A DNA stretch of 64,000 nucleotides from Candidatus Cloacimonas sp. GTDB lineage: Bacteria; Cloacimonadota; Cloacimonadia; Cloacimonadales; Cloacimonadaceae. Position 1 is the stretch's first letter; the number at the start of each line of letters is the position of its first letter. The DNA lies in contig JALOCJ010000007.1 in NCBI GenBank assembly GCA_023227825.1, positions 1 through 64,000 of the forward strand, given 5' to 3'. The translations under genes were made by a program, and so were the position numbers. The notes beneath the pieces were generated by a model. The model worked only from the letters and a program-made list of their open reading frames with translations. It ran no database searches and was not told where the DNA came from. This document shows, in pieces, positions 36,656-45,069 of the stretch.

Positions 36656-37837
36656 ATGAACTTTTTTGAAAGAATGCAAAGTTTAGACCGGCGTTGGATC
36701 TACATCGTAGTTGCGCTGGCAATTATCATTCCGTTGATGATACCCTACAATTCGGATAATGTAACTTCTCCGTCTACGGAAAATTTGTATCAGATGATTG
36801 ATTCCTTTGCCGGCAGGGAAGATAGAGCTATACTTTTAAGTTTTATGCATGATGCTTCTACGATGCCTGAACTCTATCCTATGGAAATAGCCATTATCCG
36901 GCATTGTTTTGAACGCAATATCAAGGTCTTCGCTCTCACTTTTTTAACATCGGGAGCACCTATAATTGATTATGCTTTCAATTCGGTAAAAGAAGAATAT
37001 CCTGATATCAAAAGCGGAGTGGATTATTGCAATTTTGGCTACAAACCGCAGGCAATGGCTGTTGTCTTGGGTATGGGAGATAATATTGCCAATACTATAA
37101 ATACCGATGCTGAAGGGCGCAAACTGGAAAGCTTACCTATAATGAAGGGAATAACAAATTACAACGAAATGAACCTTGTAGTGGAATTTTCCGGAAGCAC
37201 TCCAGGAACTTACTGGATATTTTATGCCCGACCCAAATTTGGAGTTAATGTTGCTTTAGGAGTTACTGCAGTTATGGCTGCTGATCAATATCCCTATTTA
37301 CAATCGGGTCAATTAATTGGTATGCTTACAGGACTAAAAGGTGCTGCGGAATATGAAAAACTGGTAGATGTTTTTGCTGCTTACAGAGACCCGGCAATTG
37401 ACTATAGCGTAAAAACCGATGCGGAAGGAAACAAAATTCTTCCCGGTCGTCCCTTTGGTAAAGAAGTTCTTAATGATGAGAGCACAAAGAAATTAATCAA
37501 TATAACAACTCAAACCAAGGCGGAATTTACTCCTGCAGAATATACTGCATTTGTAGCTAAATATCCGAAGCAGAAAGCGATTTTTGAGCAATTGAAAGAA
37601 GCACAAAACGGTACAATTATTATAGATGTAACAAAGATAACTCCGGAACTGAGAAATCAGATGGGAGAAACTGCTTACCGGGAAATTAATCGGCTTACAT
37701 ATAATATCAATTATAAATTCAAAGTAGCCAGAATTGGAATGAATGCCCAATCCGTTGCCCATATTATGATCATCGTCTTTATCCTTTTGGGTAATATCGG
37801 TTATTTCATTCAGAAAGCCAAATCGGTGGAAAAGTAA
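36656..37837 (+). CDS. membrane protein with Rossmann-like domain, DUF6754 cluster
   Basis: This 393-residue protein is anchored by an N-terminal (about 15-33) and a C-terminal (about 364-384) transmembrane helix. Basic residues at both ends (DRRW, QKAKSVEK) place the middle domain outside the cytoplasm. Part of that domain (RAILLSFMHDAST to SGVDY, about 58-122) parallels the start of the DUF6754-like domain of the flanking paralogues: a strand after R-x-I, a helix, the strand IKVFALTF against IKLIVPVY, then a helix ending in xxDY or PDSY. A distant homology is therefore likely. No enzyme motif is obvious. Gene start has aaggagag nearby. Confidence 0.7.
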   Translation: MNFFERMQSLDRRWIYIVVALAIIIPLMIPYNSDNVTSPSTENLYQMIDSFAGREDRAILLSFMHDASTMPELYPMEIAIIRHCFERNIKVFALTFLTSGAPIIDYAFNSVKEEYPDIKSGVDYCNFGYKPQAMAVVLGMGDNIANTINTDAEGRKLESLPIMKGITNYNEMNLVVEFSGSTPGTYWIFYARPKFGVNVALGVTAVMAADQYPYLQSGQLIGMLTGLKGAAEYEKLVDVFAAYRDPAIDYSVKTDAEGNKILPGRPFGKEVLNDESTKKLINITTQTKAEFTPAEYTAFVAKYPKQKAIFEQLKEAQNGTIIIDVTKITPELRNQMGETAYREINRLTYNINYKFKVARIGMNAQSVAHIMIIVFILLGNIGYFIQKAKSVEK

Positions 37838-37853
37838 GAAAGGGAGGATAACA

Positions 37854-38456
37854 ATGAGTTTTGAATTAATTAGTAATCTGGTAGCAGCGTTTTTAACCCT
37901 GTGTATTTTTTCCTTCCTGTATAAGGAAAATCCCTTTTATAGAATGGCGGAACAATTGCTGGTAGGAGTTTCCCTGGGTTATGCTTTAGTATTTACTTAT
38001 GAGCGGATATTTATTCCGTATGTTTGGCAACCGATTATATTAAAACATAATTTTGTGCTTATCCTGCCTTCTATTTTAGGTATTCTTTATCTGTTCCGTT
38101 TTTCCCGCAAACTGGGTTGGCTTTCCCGTTATCCTATTGCTTTTTCTATGATGGGAGTAGGTTTTGGTGTTCCTATGGGAATTCATGCCGGAATTTTAGT
38201 TCAGATGCGCCAGGCGATGGTTCCTCTGGAAAACATCAATCTCATTCTTATCTTGATAGGCACAATTGCTGTTCTGCTATATTTCTTTTTCTCCAAGGCA
38301 CATACAGGTGCTTACGGAAAATTTGTCGGGTTGGGAAAATGGTATATGATGATTGGTTTCGGTGCCTCCTTTGGTTTAACGGTTATGGCTCGTATTTCTC
38401 TGCTGATTGGAAGAATTCAATTCCTCATTATAGATGTTCTGGGATTGATGAAATAG
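37854..38456 (+). CDS. polytopic membrane protein of the DUF6754 cluster
   Basis: This 200-residue protein has about six transmembrane segments (for example 8-24, 34-53, 65-80, 92-115, 123-143 and 158-180) and the loop RFSRKLGWLSRYPIA. No family is recognised. The ribosome site (gggagga) and a 16-bp gap from the previous gene support co-transcription. The downstream gap to the second large paralogue is 108 bp, so that gene may have an additional promoter. Confidence 0.75.
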   Translation: MSFELISNLVAAFLTLCIFSFLYKENPFYRMAEQLLVGVSLGYALVFTYERIFIPYVWQPIILKHNFVLILPSILGILYLFRFSRKLGWLSRYPIAFSMMGVGFGVPMGIHAGILVQMRQAMVPLENINLILILIGTIAVLLYFFFSKAHTGAYGKFVGLGKWYMMIGFGASFGLTVMARISLLIGRIQFLIIDVLGLMK

Positions 38457-38564
38457 CGTTAAAGAGGAACCTTTTTGTTTCCGTTTAACCTGACAGTTGT
38501 TGAGATTGATTTTTCAGGTACTGATATAATGGAATAAGGGAACCCTTGGTTCAGGGATAAAAAA

Positions 38565-41354
38565 ATGAAAAAATATCTGATTGTAATCGGAATTATCTTG
38601 TTGATAGGGATTTCCCTTCTTTCTACAGATGAAGCAAAACCTGCCTCCTTAAAAGGTAAAATAACTGAATTTTCTGCTACTGATATGCCTTTTGACGATG
38701 GAAGCGGAATCGTGTTAAAATGGAAACCTCTGAATAAAGCGTATCGGATTATTAAGTATAATATCTATAGAGGGGTTAGTCCTGATTCGTTATTTTTTAT
38801 TAGCAGTATGGAAGTTGACCCCAAATTAGGTGTTTTAGCGCCGGAATTATATTTTTACGATAAGGGTGAAGAACCGTTCATTGAATTTGAAACAGCTCCT
38901 CTGAAATTGAAAAAGGAAAAACAGCAGGATAGTAAAAGTCCTCTCTATAGAAAGTTTCCTCAACAAGCGGAATTGCTGGCATCAATGCTAAACAGATATA
39001 ACATTATAGGAGCCATAAACAATACCAAGCTTTATCATAGTTCCAAACCTGTGCCGAAAGGTGAAGATATTATGGCTGGTTTGAAATTAAACCGGTTTGA
39101 ATCCATTTTCGGTTTTCCCAAAGCCGGCCAGGAATATTACTACACAATTCTGGCAGTGAACGAAACGGGACGCTATTTACCTTATGCAGATATTCAAAAA
39201 GTAATTCCAATAGATAATCCTCCTGATCCAACTGCTATTTTTTCCAGCACCTACATCCAGGATAAGGGAGTGTTCAATTTTGAATGGTTACCACCATCTT
39301 CTTCTGCAGATATTGCAATGTGGGAGGGATGGCTGATTCCTTTATCGCAGCAACCGAAAAATGGAGAGCTACTATCTGAAAATTGGCAAAATAATTCCTT
39401 TCCGCTTTTCCAGATTCCTAATTATTCGGGTTCTGTAAATACCTGCCATAGTGTAGATACCAGGAAAGAAGGAATAACCATACCAGCAAATTTGGCTGCT
39501 TATTACCCGGTGCTTTCTTACAGTGATTATGCCGGTCAAAGTGCAGCCGTTACAGCCAAAAATTTTCGCAGCTTAAATTCTTTTCAACAGCTTGAAATGC
39601 CCCAAATTGAAGTGAAAGACAAACCCAACGACAAAGGTGATTATTTATCAGTTTCTATAGGTAAACCTCTGATTTTTGTAAGCCAGGCACTCTATTTAAA
39701 CAAGGCAAAGACAGCTTTACGGATAAACTACGAAATTTCCAATAACGAGCATTATAAGATTAAGGAATTGAGGTTTACCGTTCTTGATTCCTTAAATAAA
39801 GAAATTGGCAAGGTCTCGGAATACTATCTGGATAAAACTATCCATTTCAAACTACCACAACAGTATAGAGCTATTCAAAATATGAAAATCCGCATTGCCG
39901 TTCATACCAATGATAATGGTAACTTTGAGGATTACACTGAACAACATATCGTTTATGATAAAAGGAATAAAGTTTTCCGGGGAGAGAATATCTATTATCA
40001 AAATGAACCGGTGAATAAACTTTATTATGAGGTCCTTACCCGCAATGGTTTTGATCCTGATTTTCTTTTTGGTAATCATATTAATGGCTTAACCCGGGTT
40101 TACGATCATTCTATACCATACGAAAGTACCCTTTATGAAAATATTCTGGATTATGATGCCAAGAGTAAACATCTGCTTTTAGACCCGCAATTAACAATAG
40201 CTGTTGATTCCTTGAACGGCTATACTTTTGCAGTTCCTTTATTTCGGAAGAAATTTGAAAATCACCTGAAAGAACAAAAAGAGGAATTGGATAATTTATT
40301 GTCGGAAAAGAATAAATATCCTGCTAATGCTATTCCTGATTCTTTACTGGCAGCAATTCAGGAAGCAGAAGGAACTTATAACTTTATTACCAGTCATCCT
40401 TCCTATCTGCAAGCCCAAAAAACAAAAACGAACAAGGACTGGCTAAAGACCTTAATAGCTACGCATAATAAAAATAATCGCAGTTATTCTTACCGCCTTA
40501 TTAAAACAGATGGTAAAGCCAATTTTGTTACTACTAACACCTATATTGATCTCAAAGGGAATACACAATTTTACCCCAAGAGTGAATGGTTTGATTCTAC
40601 AAAATATATAACTCTTGCTGCTTCAATTTTATTGTGTTTATTCCTTATTGTTGCCATCATTCAAAGTCGGAAAGGAACAGCTTATATCAGACCCATTGCC
40701 GGCTTGGAATCTATTGAAGAAGCAGTTGGCAGAGCTACAGAAATGGGGCGTCCGATAATGTTTGTTCCCGGTTGGGGAGCTTTAGGAGACCCTGATACTG
40801 TTGCTTCAATGTTGATTTTAGGGCAGGTAGCCAAAAAAGCCGCCGAATTTGATGTCCGCTTAATTTCTCCTCACTGTGACTATATGGTTCTACCTTTAGC
40901 CCAGGAAATTATTCATAATGCGTATAATGAAGTTGGACGCCCGGATGCTTATAATCCCAATGATATTTTCTTTATTTCTTATGACCAGTTTCCCTATTGC
41001 GCTGGAATTAATGGCATAACCGTTCGCGAAAGGGTTGCCACTATTTTCTATATGGGATATTTTAATGCGGAAGCATTGCTTTTAACAGAAACAGGAAATC
41101 AAACAGGTGCTTTTCAAATTGCCGGAACCGATGCTATAACTCAGGTGCCGTTTTTTATCACAACCTGCTCCTACACTTTAATTGGAGAAGAATTTTATGC
41201 TGCTTCTGCCTATATTTCCCGCAATCCGGACCTGGTTAGTATGCTGAAGGCTTCAGATTATTTCAAAGCAGCGGCAATAATTGTTATGTTGATCGGCACT
41301 TTGTTGGCAACCTTGAATTTTACCGGCTTTATCAACGCCTTTCCGATAGAATAG
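38565..41354 (+). CDS. large membrane protein with FN3-like repeats and DUF6754-like domain (paralogue 2)
   Basis: At 929 residues it has the same design as the protein at 33083: signal anchor (about 3-20), FN3-like units beginning LKWKPLNKAYRIIKYNIYRG, a coiled coil (about 565-600), a transmembrane helix (about 683-703) and the C-terminal domain from YIRPIAGLESIEEAVGRATE to a final transmembrane helix. Identity between the paralogues is high in the C-terminal domain (for example QIAGTDAITQ, PFFITTC, TLIGEE are shared) and lower in the outer part, suggesting different extracytoplasmic partners and a shared membrane or cytoplasmic function. Function unknown. Confidence 0.75.
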   Translation: MKKYLIVIGIILLIGISLLSTDEAKPASLKGKITEFSATDMPFDDGSGIVLKWKPLNKAYRIIKYNIYRGVSPDSLFFISSMEVDPKLGVLAPELYFYDKGEEPFIEFETAPLKLKKEKQQDSKSPLYRKFPQQAELLASMLNRYNIIGAINNTKLYHSSKPVPKGEDIMAGLKLNRFESIFGFPKAGQEYYYTILAVNETGRYLPYADIQKVIPIDNPPDPTAIFSSTYIQDKGVFNFEWLPPSSSADIAMWEGWLIPLSQQPKNGELLSENWQNNSFPLFQIPNYSGSVNTCHSVDTRKEGITIPANLAAYYPVLSYSDYAGQSAAVTAKNFRSLNSFQQLEMPQIEVKDKPNDKGDYLSVSIGKPLIFVSQALYLNKAKTALRINYEISNNEHYKIKELRFTVLDSLNKEIGKVSEYYLDKTIHFKLPQQYRAIQNMKIRIAVHTNDNGNFEDYTEQHIVYDKRNKVFRGENIYYQNEPVNKLYYEVLTRNGFDPDFLFGNHINGLTRVYDHSIPYESTLYENILDYDAKSKHLLLDPQLTIAVDSLNGYTFAVPLFRKKFENHLKEQKEELDNLLSEKNKYPANAIPDSLLAAIQEAEGTYNFITSHPSYLQAQKTKTNKDWLKTLIATHNKNNRSYSYRLIKTDGKANFVTTNTYIDLKGNTQFYPKSEWFDSTKYITLAASILLCLFLIVAIIQSRKGTAYIRPIAGLESIEEAVGRATEMGRPIMFVPGWGALGDPDTVASMLILGQVAKKAAEFDVRLISPHCDYMVLPLAQEIIHNAYNEVGRPDAYNPNDIFFISYDQFPYCAGINGITVRERVATIFYMGYFNAEALLLTETGNQTGAFQIAGTDAITQVPFFITTCSYTLIGEEFYAASAYISRNPDLVSMLKASDYFKAAAIIVMLIGTLLATLNFTGFINAFPIE

Positions 41355-41547
41355 GTTTGGGATGAAAAAGATTTTCGGAATTCTTGGGATTACCCTAATT
41401 TAGAGTAATACAAAATTGTCCAAATAACTAAACCGGAAGGTTAACATCCCCGTTAATCCCTTAAAAAATATGCACTTATCAATATAATATTTTCCCCTCT
41501 CCCATTATATCCATAACTACAACAAAACAAAGATAATTACACTCTCT

Positions 41548-41626
41548 TCCTTAATTGCATTGCCTACTCAATGCCTACCCATTACGGATGGCATCCGTAA
41601 TGGGTGAGCAATGCTTCCGTAGTGCA
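41548..41626. repeat. palindromic intergenic element, family A, copy 3
   Basis: The centre (41578-41604) is a perfect 27-nt palindrome with 13-bp arms (cccattacggatg / catccgtaatggg) around a single G. The flanks (tccttaattgcattgc on the left, gcaatgc..agtgcaa on the right) match the other two copies. Confidence 0.8.
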
Positions 41627-41694
41627 AGCAAGAAATAAATTCCAGGTAAAATATGGTTGAGAAGGTTTAGAGGGTTGAGATACCTCAAAGTCCT

Positions 41695-41754
41695 GTAAGT
41701 CAGGAGTCGTCACTGTAAGTCAGGAGTCGTCACTGTAAGTCAGGAGTCGTCACT
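41695..41754. repeat. 20-bp tandem repeat, three perfect copies
   Basis: The unit gtaagtcaggagtcgtcact is repeated exactly three times (41695, 41715, 41735). A related sequence in altered form (gcagtgaggactcgtgacgg) follows at about 41793. The unit resembles the ends of palindromic family B (gactcctgacttac), so it may derive from that family. Confidence 0.85.
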
Positions 41755-41867
41755 GCCGAAATAACTTTTACACTATTCATAAATTCTTTTGGCAGTGAGG
41801 ACTCGTGACGGCTATCTCTCACAGATTACACAGATTACACAGATTTGATTTGTGATTGGTCTGAAGT

Positions 41868-41945
41868 GTCGTCATGAGTCATAAGCGCCCCGAAAGTTAG
41901 CCCAAGGAATTAAATTGTGAAGGCGCTAATGACTCCTGACTTACA
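41868..41945. repeat. palindromic element, family B
   Basis: The left arm gtcatgagtcataagcgc and right arm gcgctaatgactcctgac are inverted with two mismatches in 18, around a 39-bp spacer (cccgaaagttagcccaagga and so on). Close copies lie at 44168-44243 and 44322-44397, a fragment at 44401-44436, and a diverged copy near 1548. Confidence 0.8.
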
Positions 41946-41990
41946 ATAGTTGACGAGGACTTCAACTTTCCAGTATTAAAAACTCTCTTT

Positions 41991-43958
41991 CTACTTGATG
42001 ACAGTAACTTTTTTACGGCAGCATTGGTTGCCTGAATCTAATTGTAGCAGGTAAACACCGTTAGGTAAATTCAGGTTTAGGTTCTGAGAGACAAAGCCAT
42101 TTACACCACCGCGAAAAGTTTGTTCATAAACCTTTTGTCCCCGGATGTTATAGATAGTAAGTTTGGAGGGGGATTTATCCTGAAAATAGCTGACAGTAAA
42201 GCTATTGCGAATAGGATTGGGTTTCACTTCCAAATGTATAACAACAGGAATGTAATTACCTTCTTCTATGGCAACGGGCAGAATAGTTAAAGTAACAATA
42301 TTGGAAGGAAGCGATAGATGATCCGGAGAATAAAGCGCACACACATAAAAATCATAAGTTCCTGCTACAAAATCAGGTATAGTGCAAAAAGGGGTTTCTG
42401 CCGGTAAAGTAATATAGAGTTCTTCATTCACATAAACTAAATATTGATTTGGAGTAAGGGGTGGCTCCTGCCAACTTAAATGAACTGTTCCTTGTTCATC
42501 CACATATCCTTCCAGGGACTGAGGAGCAGGATAATATGCCCCTCCCAAAGTTCCATCGGGATTTAAGCGCATAGCATAAATGTCATAATCATTACCCTGT
42601 TCATAAGCCAGCACGCTCCAACCCTGATTAGAAACACCTGCATCAAAATGCAATTTGGGATTGGCAACTGAATCCAGATAAACATCAGCAAGCCAGGGAC
42701 TGCTTTGATCACTTTTTATGGCATTAACTTTTAAATGCTCATTGTAACTGTCTCCCGGGCTGGCAGCTGCAGTATAAAAACAATAGGCGGTATCCTGATA
42801 AAAATAGGCAGCTACAGGATCAGGATAAGTATTTCCCTGAGCAATTATTTGCACTCCTGTATCTCCCCAAAGTCGGTTTCCGGAAAAATCCATAAGCTGT
42901 CTGGCAAGTCCAACATTATTCTGATCCGGATCGGTTGTGCGAAACCAGGCAAAGACCTTTTCGTTTTCCGTATCCACAGCCAGTTTCGGATAATATTGCT
43001 GATTGAAAGTATCTGTGGAAATAAGAGTTCCGTTTTCCGGGGTGGTGGCTAAGCCACTGGAATTTACCCTTGCCATATAGACCTCGTTAATCATAACATT
43101 ATAGCGGTCATCATACCAGGCAAGAACTGCTCCACCGCTGCCATCAGAAATAAAAGGAATAATTTGTTCCCAGGCAGTTAAACCCGCGGCAGAATTTACA
43201 GGTGTATTCCATATGGCAGTTCCTTCGGGGGAAAGCTTTGTAACAAAAACCTGACGATTAGGAGCCCAAAAAGGACCGCTGTCTATATAGTATTTCAGTA
43301 ACAAATTACCATCTCCTGCATCCAGTAATTGGGGCCAGGTAAAACTAACAGCATCTCCGGCAAAAGTGATGCCATTTGTTCCCCATAAAAGTTCTCCGGC
43401 GGGAGATATTCTTTGCAAGTGGATTTCGGTAGTAAGAGCTGATCTTTGCCAGGCAACATAAACATCACCACTGGAATGACACAATAGAACAGGGCTCATA
43501 TTAATATAGTCAGTGCTGGTATCGTAAGAAAGAGCTATTCCAGTGTTGGAAAGCAAAATATTGCCTCCAGTATCCACTTTATACAGCATTACATTATTCA
43601 CTCCGGCAGTGCGAATATCCTGAAAAGCAAGCCAGCAATTTCCTGTAAGGTCTACATCCAAATCCCATTCAGTTAACCAAGTCATTTGCGGAAAGCTACT
43701 AACTAAAATGCCTCGGGGATTTTGCCATAAAAGATTGCCTGAGGAATCCAGATATTGCAACCAGACATCATAACTGCCGTTTACACTGTCAAAACGCCCT
43801 AAATACATATTTCCATCATTTCCGATGGCTATTTTGGGGATAACTTGTTCTCCAGCCCCTCCCGCTAAAAGAGTTGGAGCTAAGGGAGAAGAGCTGAACT
43901 GGGCATTTAATCCGCAGAAAATCAGGAAAAGGGATAAGAGGAAAGTGATTCTTTTCAT
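41991..43958 (-). CDS. secreted beta-propeller-like protein with type IX sorting domain
   Basis: This 655-residue protein has a signal peptide (1-19, ending NAQF). A long region (about 25-475) of repeated beta units with recurring W-x-D-x-R, GNLLLKYY and SGDVYVAWQ phrases suggests a propeller-like fold. A fibronectin-like segment (about 485-565) follows, then a C-terminal sorting domain (VKPNPIRNSF... to KKVTVIK) typical of type IX secretion. It should be exported and possibly surface attached. Function is unknown; no catalytic motif is visible. It is transcribed alone, toward the DUF6754 cluster. Confidence 0.75.
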   Translation of the reverse strand: MKRITFLLSLFLIFCGLNAQFSSSPLAPTLLAGGAGEQVIPKIAIGNDGNMYLGRFDSVNGSYDVWLQYLDSSGNLLWQNPRGILVSSFPQMTWLTEWDLDVDLTGNCWLAFQDIRTAGVNNVMLYKVDTGGNILLSNTGIALSYDTSTDYINMSPVLLCHSSGDVYVAWQRSALTTEIHLQRISPAGELLWGTNGITFAGDAVSFTWPQLLDAGDGNLLLKYYIDSGPFWAPNRQVFVTKLSPEGTAIWNTPVNSAAGLTAWEQIIPFISDGSGGAVLAWYDDRYNVMINEVYMARVNSSGLATTPENGTLISTDTFNQQYYPKLAVDTENEKVFAWFRTTDPDQNNVGLARQLMDFSGNRLWGDTGVQIIAQGNTYPDPVAAYFYQDTAYCFYTAAASPGDSYNEHLKVNAIKSDQSSPWLADVYLDSVANPKLHFDAGVSNQGWSVLAYEQGNDYDIYAMRLNPDGTLGGAYYPAPQSLEGYVDEQGTVHLSWQEPPLTPNQYLVYVNEELYITLPAETPFCTIPDFVAGTYDFYVCALYSPDHLSLPSNIVTLTILPVAIEEGNYIPVVIHLEVKPNPIRNSFTVSYFQDKSPSKLTIYNIRGQKVYEQTFRGGVNGFVSQNLNLNLPNGVYLLQLDSGNQCCRKKVTVIK

Positions 43959-44520
43959 TTTTTACCTCTAATAGTGATTTAACTATAGATAATCTAATCA
44001 TTTTTTTTATGAATGCAAATCAAGAGATAAGATATTGTAAACGAGGCAAGTAAAGAATGACGAATATTTTCACGCAGATTTCGCAGATTTCGCAGATTTG
44101 ATTTGTGATTTCCAGAACCGTTGTTTCACGCAGATTTCGCAGATTTGATTTGTGATTGGTCTGAAGTGTCGTCATGAGTCATTAGCGGCTTGAAAGTTAG
44201 CCCAAGGAATTCAATTGTGAAGGAGCTAATGACTCCTGACTTAAGATTTGTGATTACCAGTACCGTTGTTTCACACAGATTTCGCTGATTTCGCAGATTT
44301 GATTTGTGATTGGTTTGAAGTGCCGTTATGAGTCATAAGCGCCCCGAAAGTTAGTATAAGGAATTTAATTGTGAAGGCGCTAATGACTCCTGACTTAAGA
44401 TTCAATTGTGAAGGCGCTAATGACTCCTGACTTACAAATTGCTTGACTCAAACCCTTTTGTATAGATTATGACTTTTATAAAGATTAAGATTAGATTAAG
44501 AAACAAAAGCAAGGCAATAA
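43959..44520. other. intergenic region with family B palindromes
   Basis: No gene is seen. The stretch consists mainly of repeats: cgcagatttcgcagattt-type direct repeats (about 44070-44150 and 44276-44310), two full family B elements (44168-44243, 44322-44397) and a 36-bp fragment (44401-44436). Near its right end ttgact (44443-44448) and gattat (44465-44470) could be a weak promoter for the DUF2809 gene. Confidence 0.7.
44168..44436. repeat. palindromic element family B, two copies and a fragment
   Basis: Full copies at 44168-44243 and 44322-44397 share the arms gtcatgagtcat..agcg and gctaatgactcctgac with the element at 41868. The fragment at 44401-44436 repeats only the right half (ttcaattgtgaaggcgctaa...). 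The preceding tttgatttgtgattggt(c/t)tgaag is also repeated, so the repeated unit is larger than the palindrome. Confidence 0.8.
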
Positions 44521-44970
44521 GTGGATAGCAAAAAGTCGGGGAAGTTCATTGATCAAAAGGTATTTCCTTTTCTGGTTATTGTTGTAAGTGCAATTTTGGG
44601 AATTGGCTCGCGTAAATACGGGAATTATCTACCAAAATTTATTGCTGCGTATACAGGTGATACAATGTGGGCTTTAGCATTTTTTGCTTTTTTCCGGATG
44701 CTTTTTCCCCGTAAAAGGAATTGGGAAATTGCTCTGCTAACTTTTGATTTTTCCTGTTTAATTGAACTCAGTCAATTGTGGCATGCTGTCTGGTTGGAAA
44801 GAATCCGTTCTACATTTTTTGGAGGGTTACTTTTGGGTTTCGGTTTTCGCTATAGTGATCTGTTTTGCTATTTTGGCGGTTGTTTTTCAGGTCTGCTGTT
44901 ATTTTCCTTATGTAAAAGCCGGACAAGGAATAAAACGCTAATTGGGGAGGCAAATTGCTTAAAGAAATAA
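44521..44970 (+). CDS. DUF2809 membrane protein
   Basis: This 149-residue protein starts at a GTG codon after caaggcaat. It has four or five hydrophobic helices and the DUF2809 pattern: an early GIGSRK..NYLPKFIAAYTGDTMWALAFFAFFRML and later DFSCLIELSQLW. DUF2809 proteins are small uncharacterised inner-membrane proteins. It is flanked by repeats on the left and by the dapA promoter on the right and appears monocistronic. Confidence 0.8.
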   Translation: MDSKKSGKFIDQKVFPFLVIVVSAILGIGSRKYGNYLPKFIAAYTGDTMWALAFFAFFRMLFPRKRNWEIALLTFDFSCLIELSQLWHAVWLERIRSTFFGGLLLGFGFRYSDLFCYFGGCFSGLLLFSLCKSRTRNKTLIGEANCLKK

Positions 44971-44988
44971 CTCTTTTATCTTTTTTGA

Positions 44989-45017
44989 TTGACGAAAATC
45001 ATCTCTTTCGCTACAAT
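44989..45017 (+). promoter_or_regulatory. sigma-70-type promoter of dapA
   Basis: TTGACG (44989-44994) and TACAAT (45012-45017) are separated by 17 bp. Transcription would begin near 45024, leaving a leader of about 45 bases with a strong ribosome site (tggagg) before the ATG at 45070. The leader is too short for a lysine riboswitch. Confidence 0.7.
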
Positions 45018-45069
45018 GGAATAAAAATTGTTTAGAAATAAGGATATATAATCCTGGAGGTTAAAAAAA

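Larger units (their letters stand above)
41355..41990. other. repeat-rich intergenic region between convergent genes
   Basis: No gene is seen. It contains palindromic family A (41548-41626), a 20-bp tandem repeat in three copies (41695-41754), a copy of palindromic family B (41868-41945) and a small hairpin (41947-41971) just past the end of the minus-strand gene. Confidence 0.7.

Noticed and set aside
44971..45069. Lysine riboswitch upstream of dapA
   Set aside because: The predicted leader after the promoter is only about 45 bases and shows no riboswitch-like helices.
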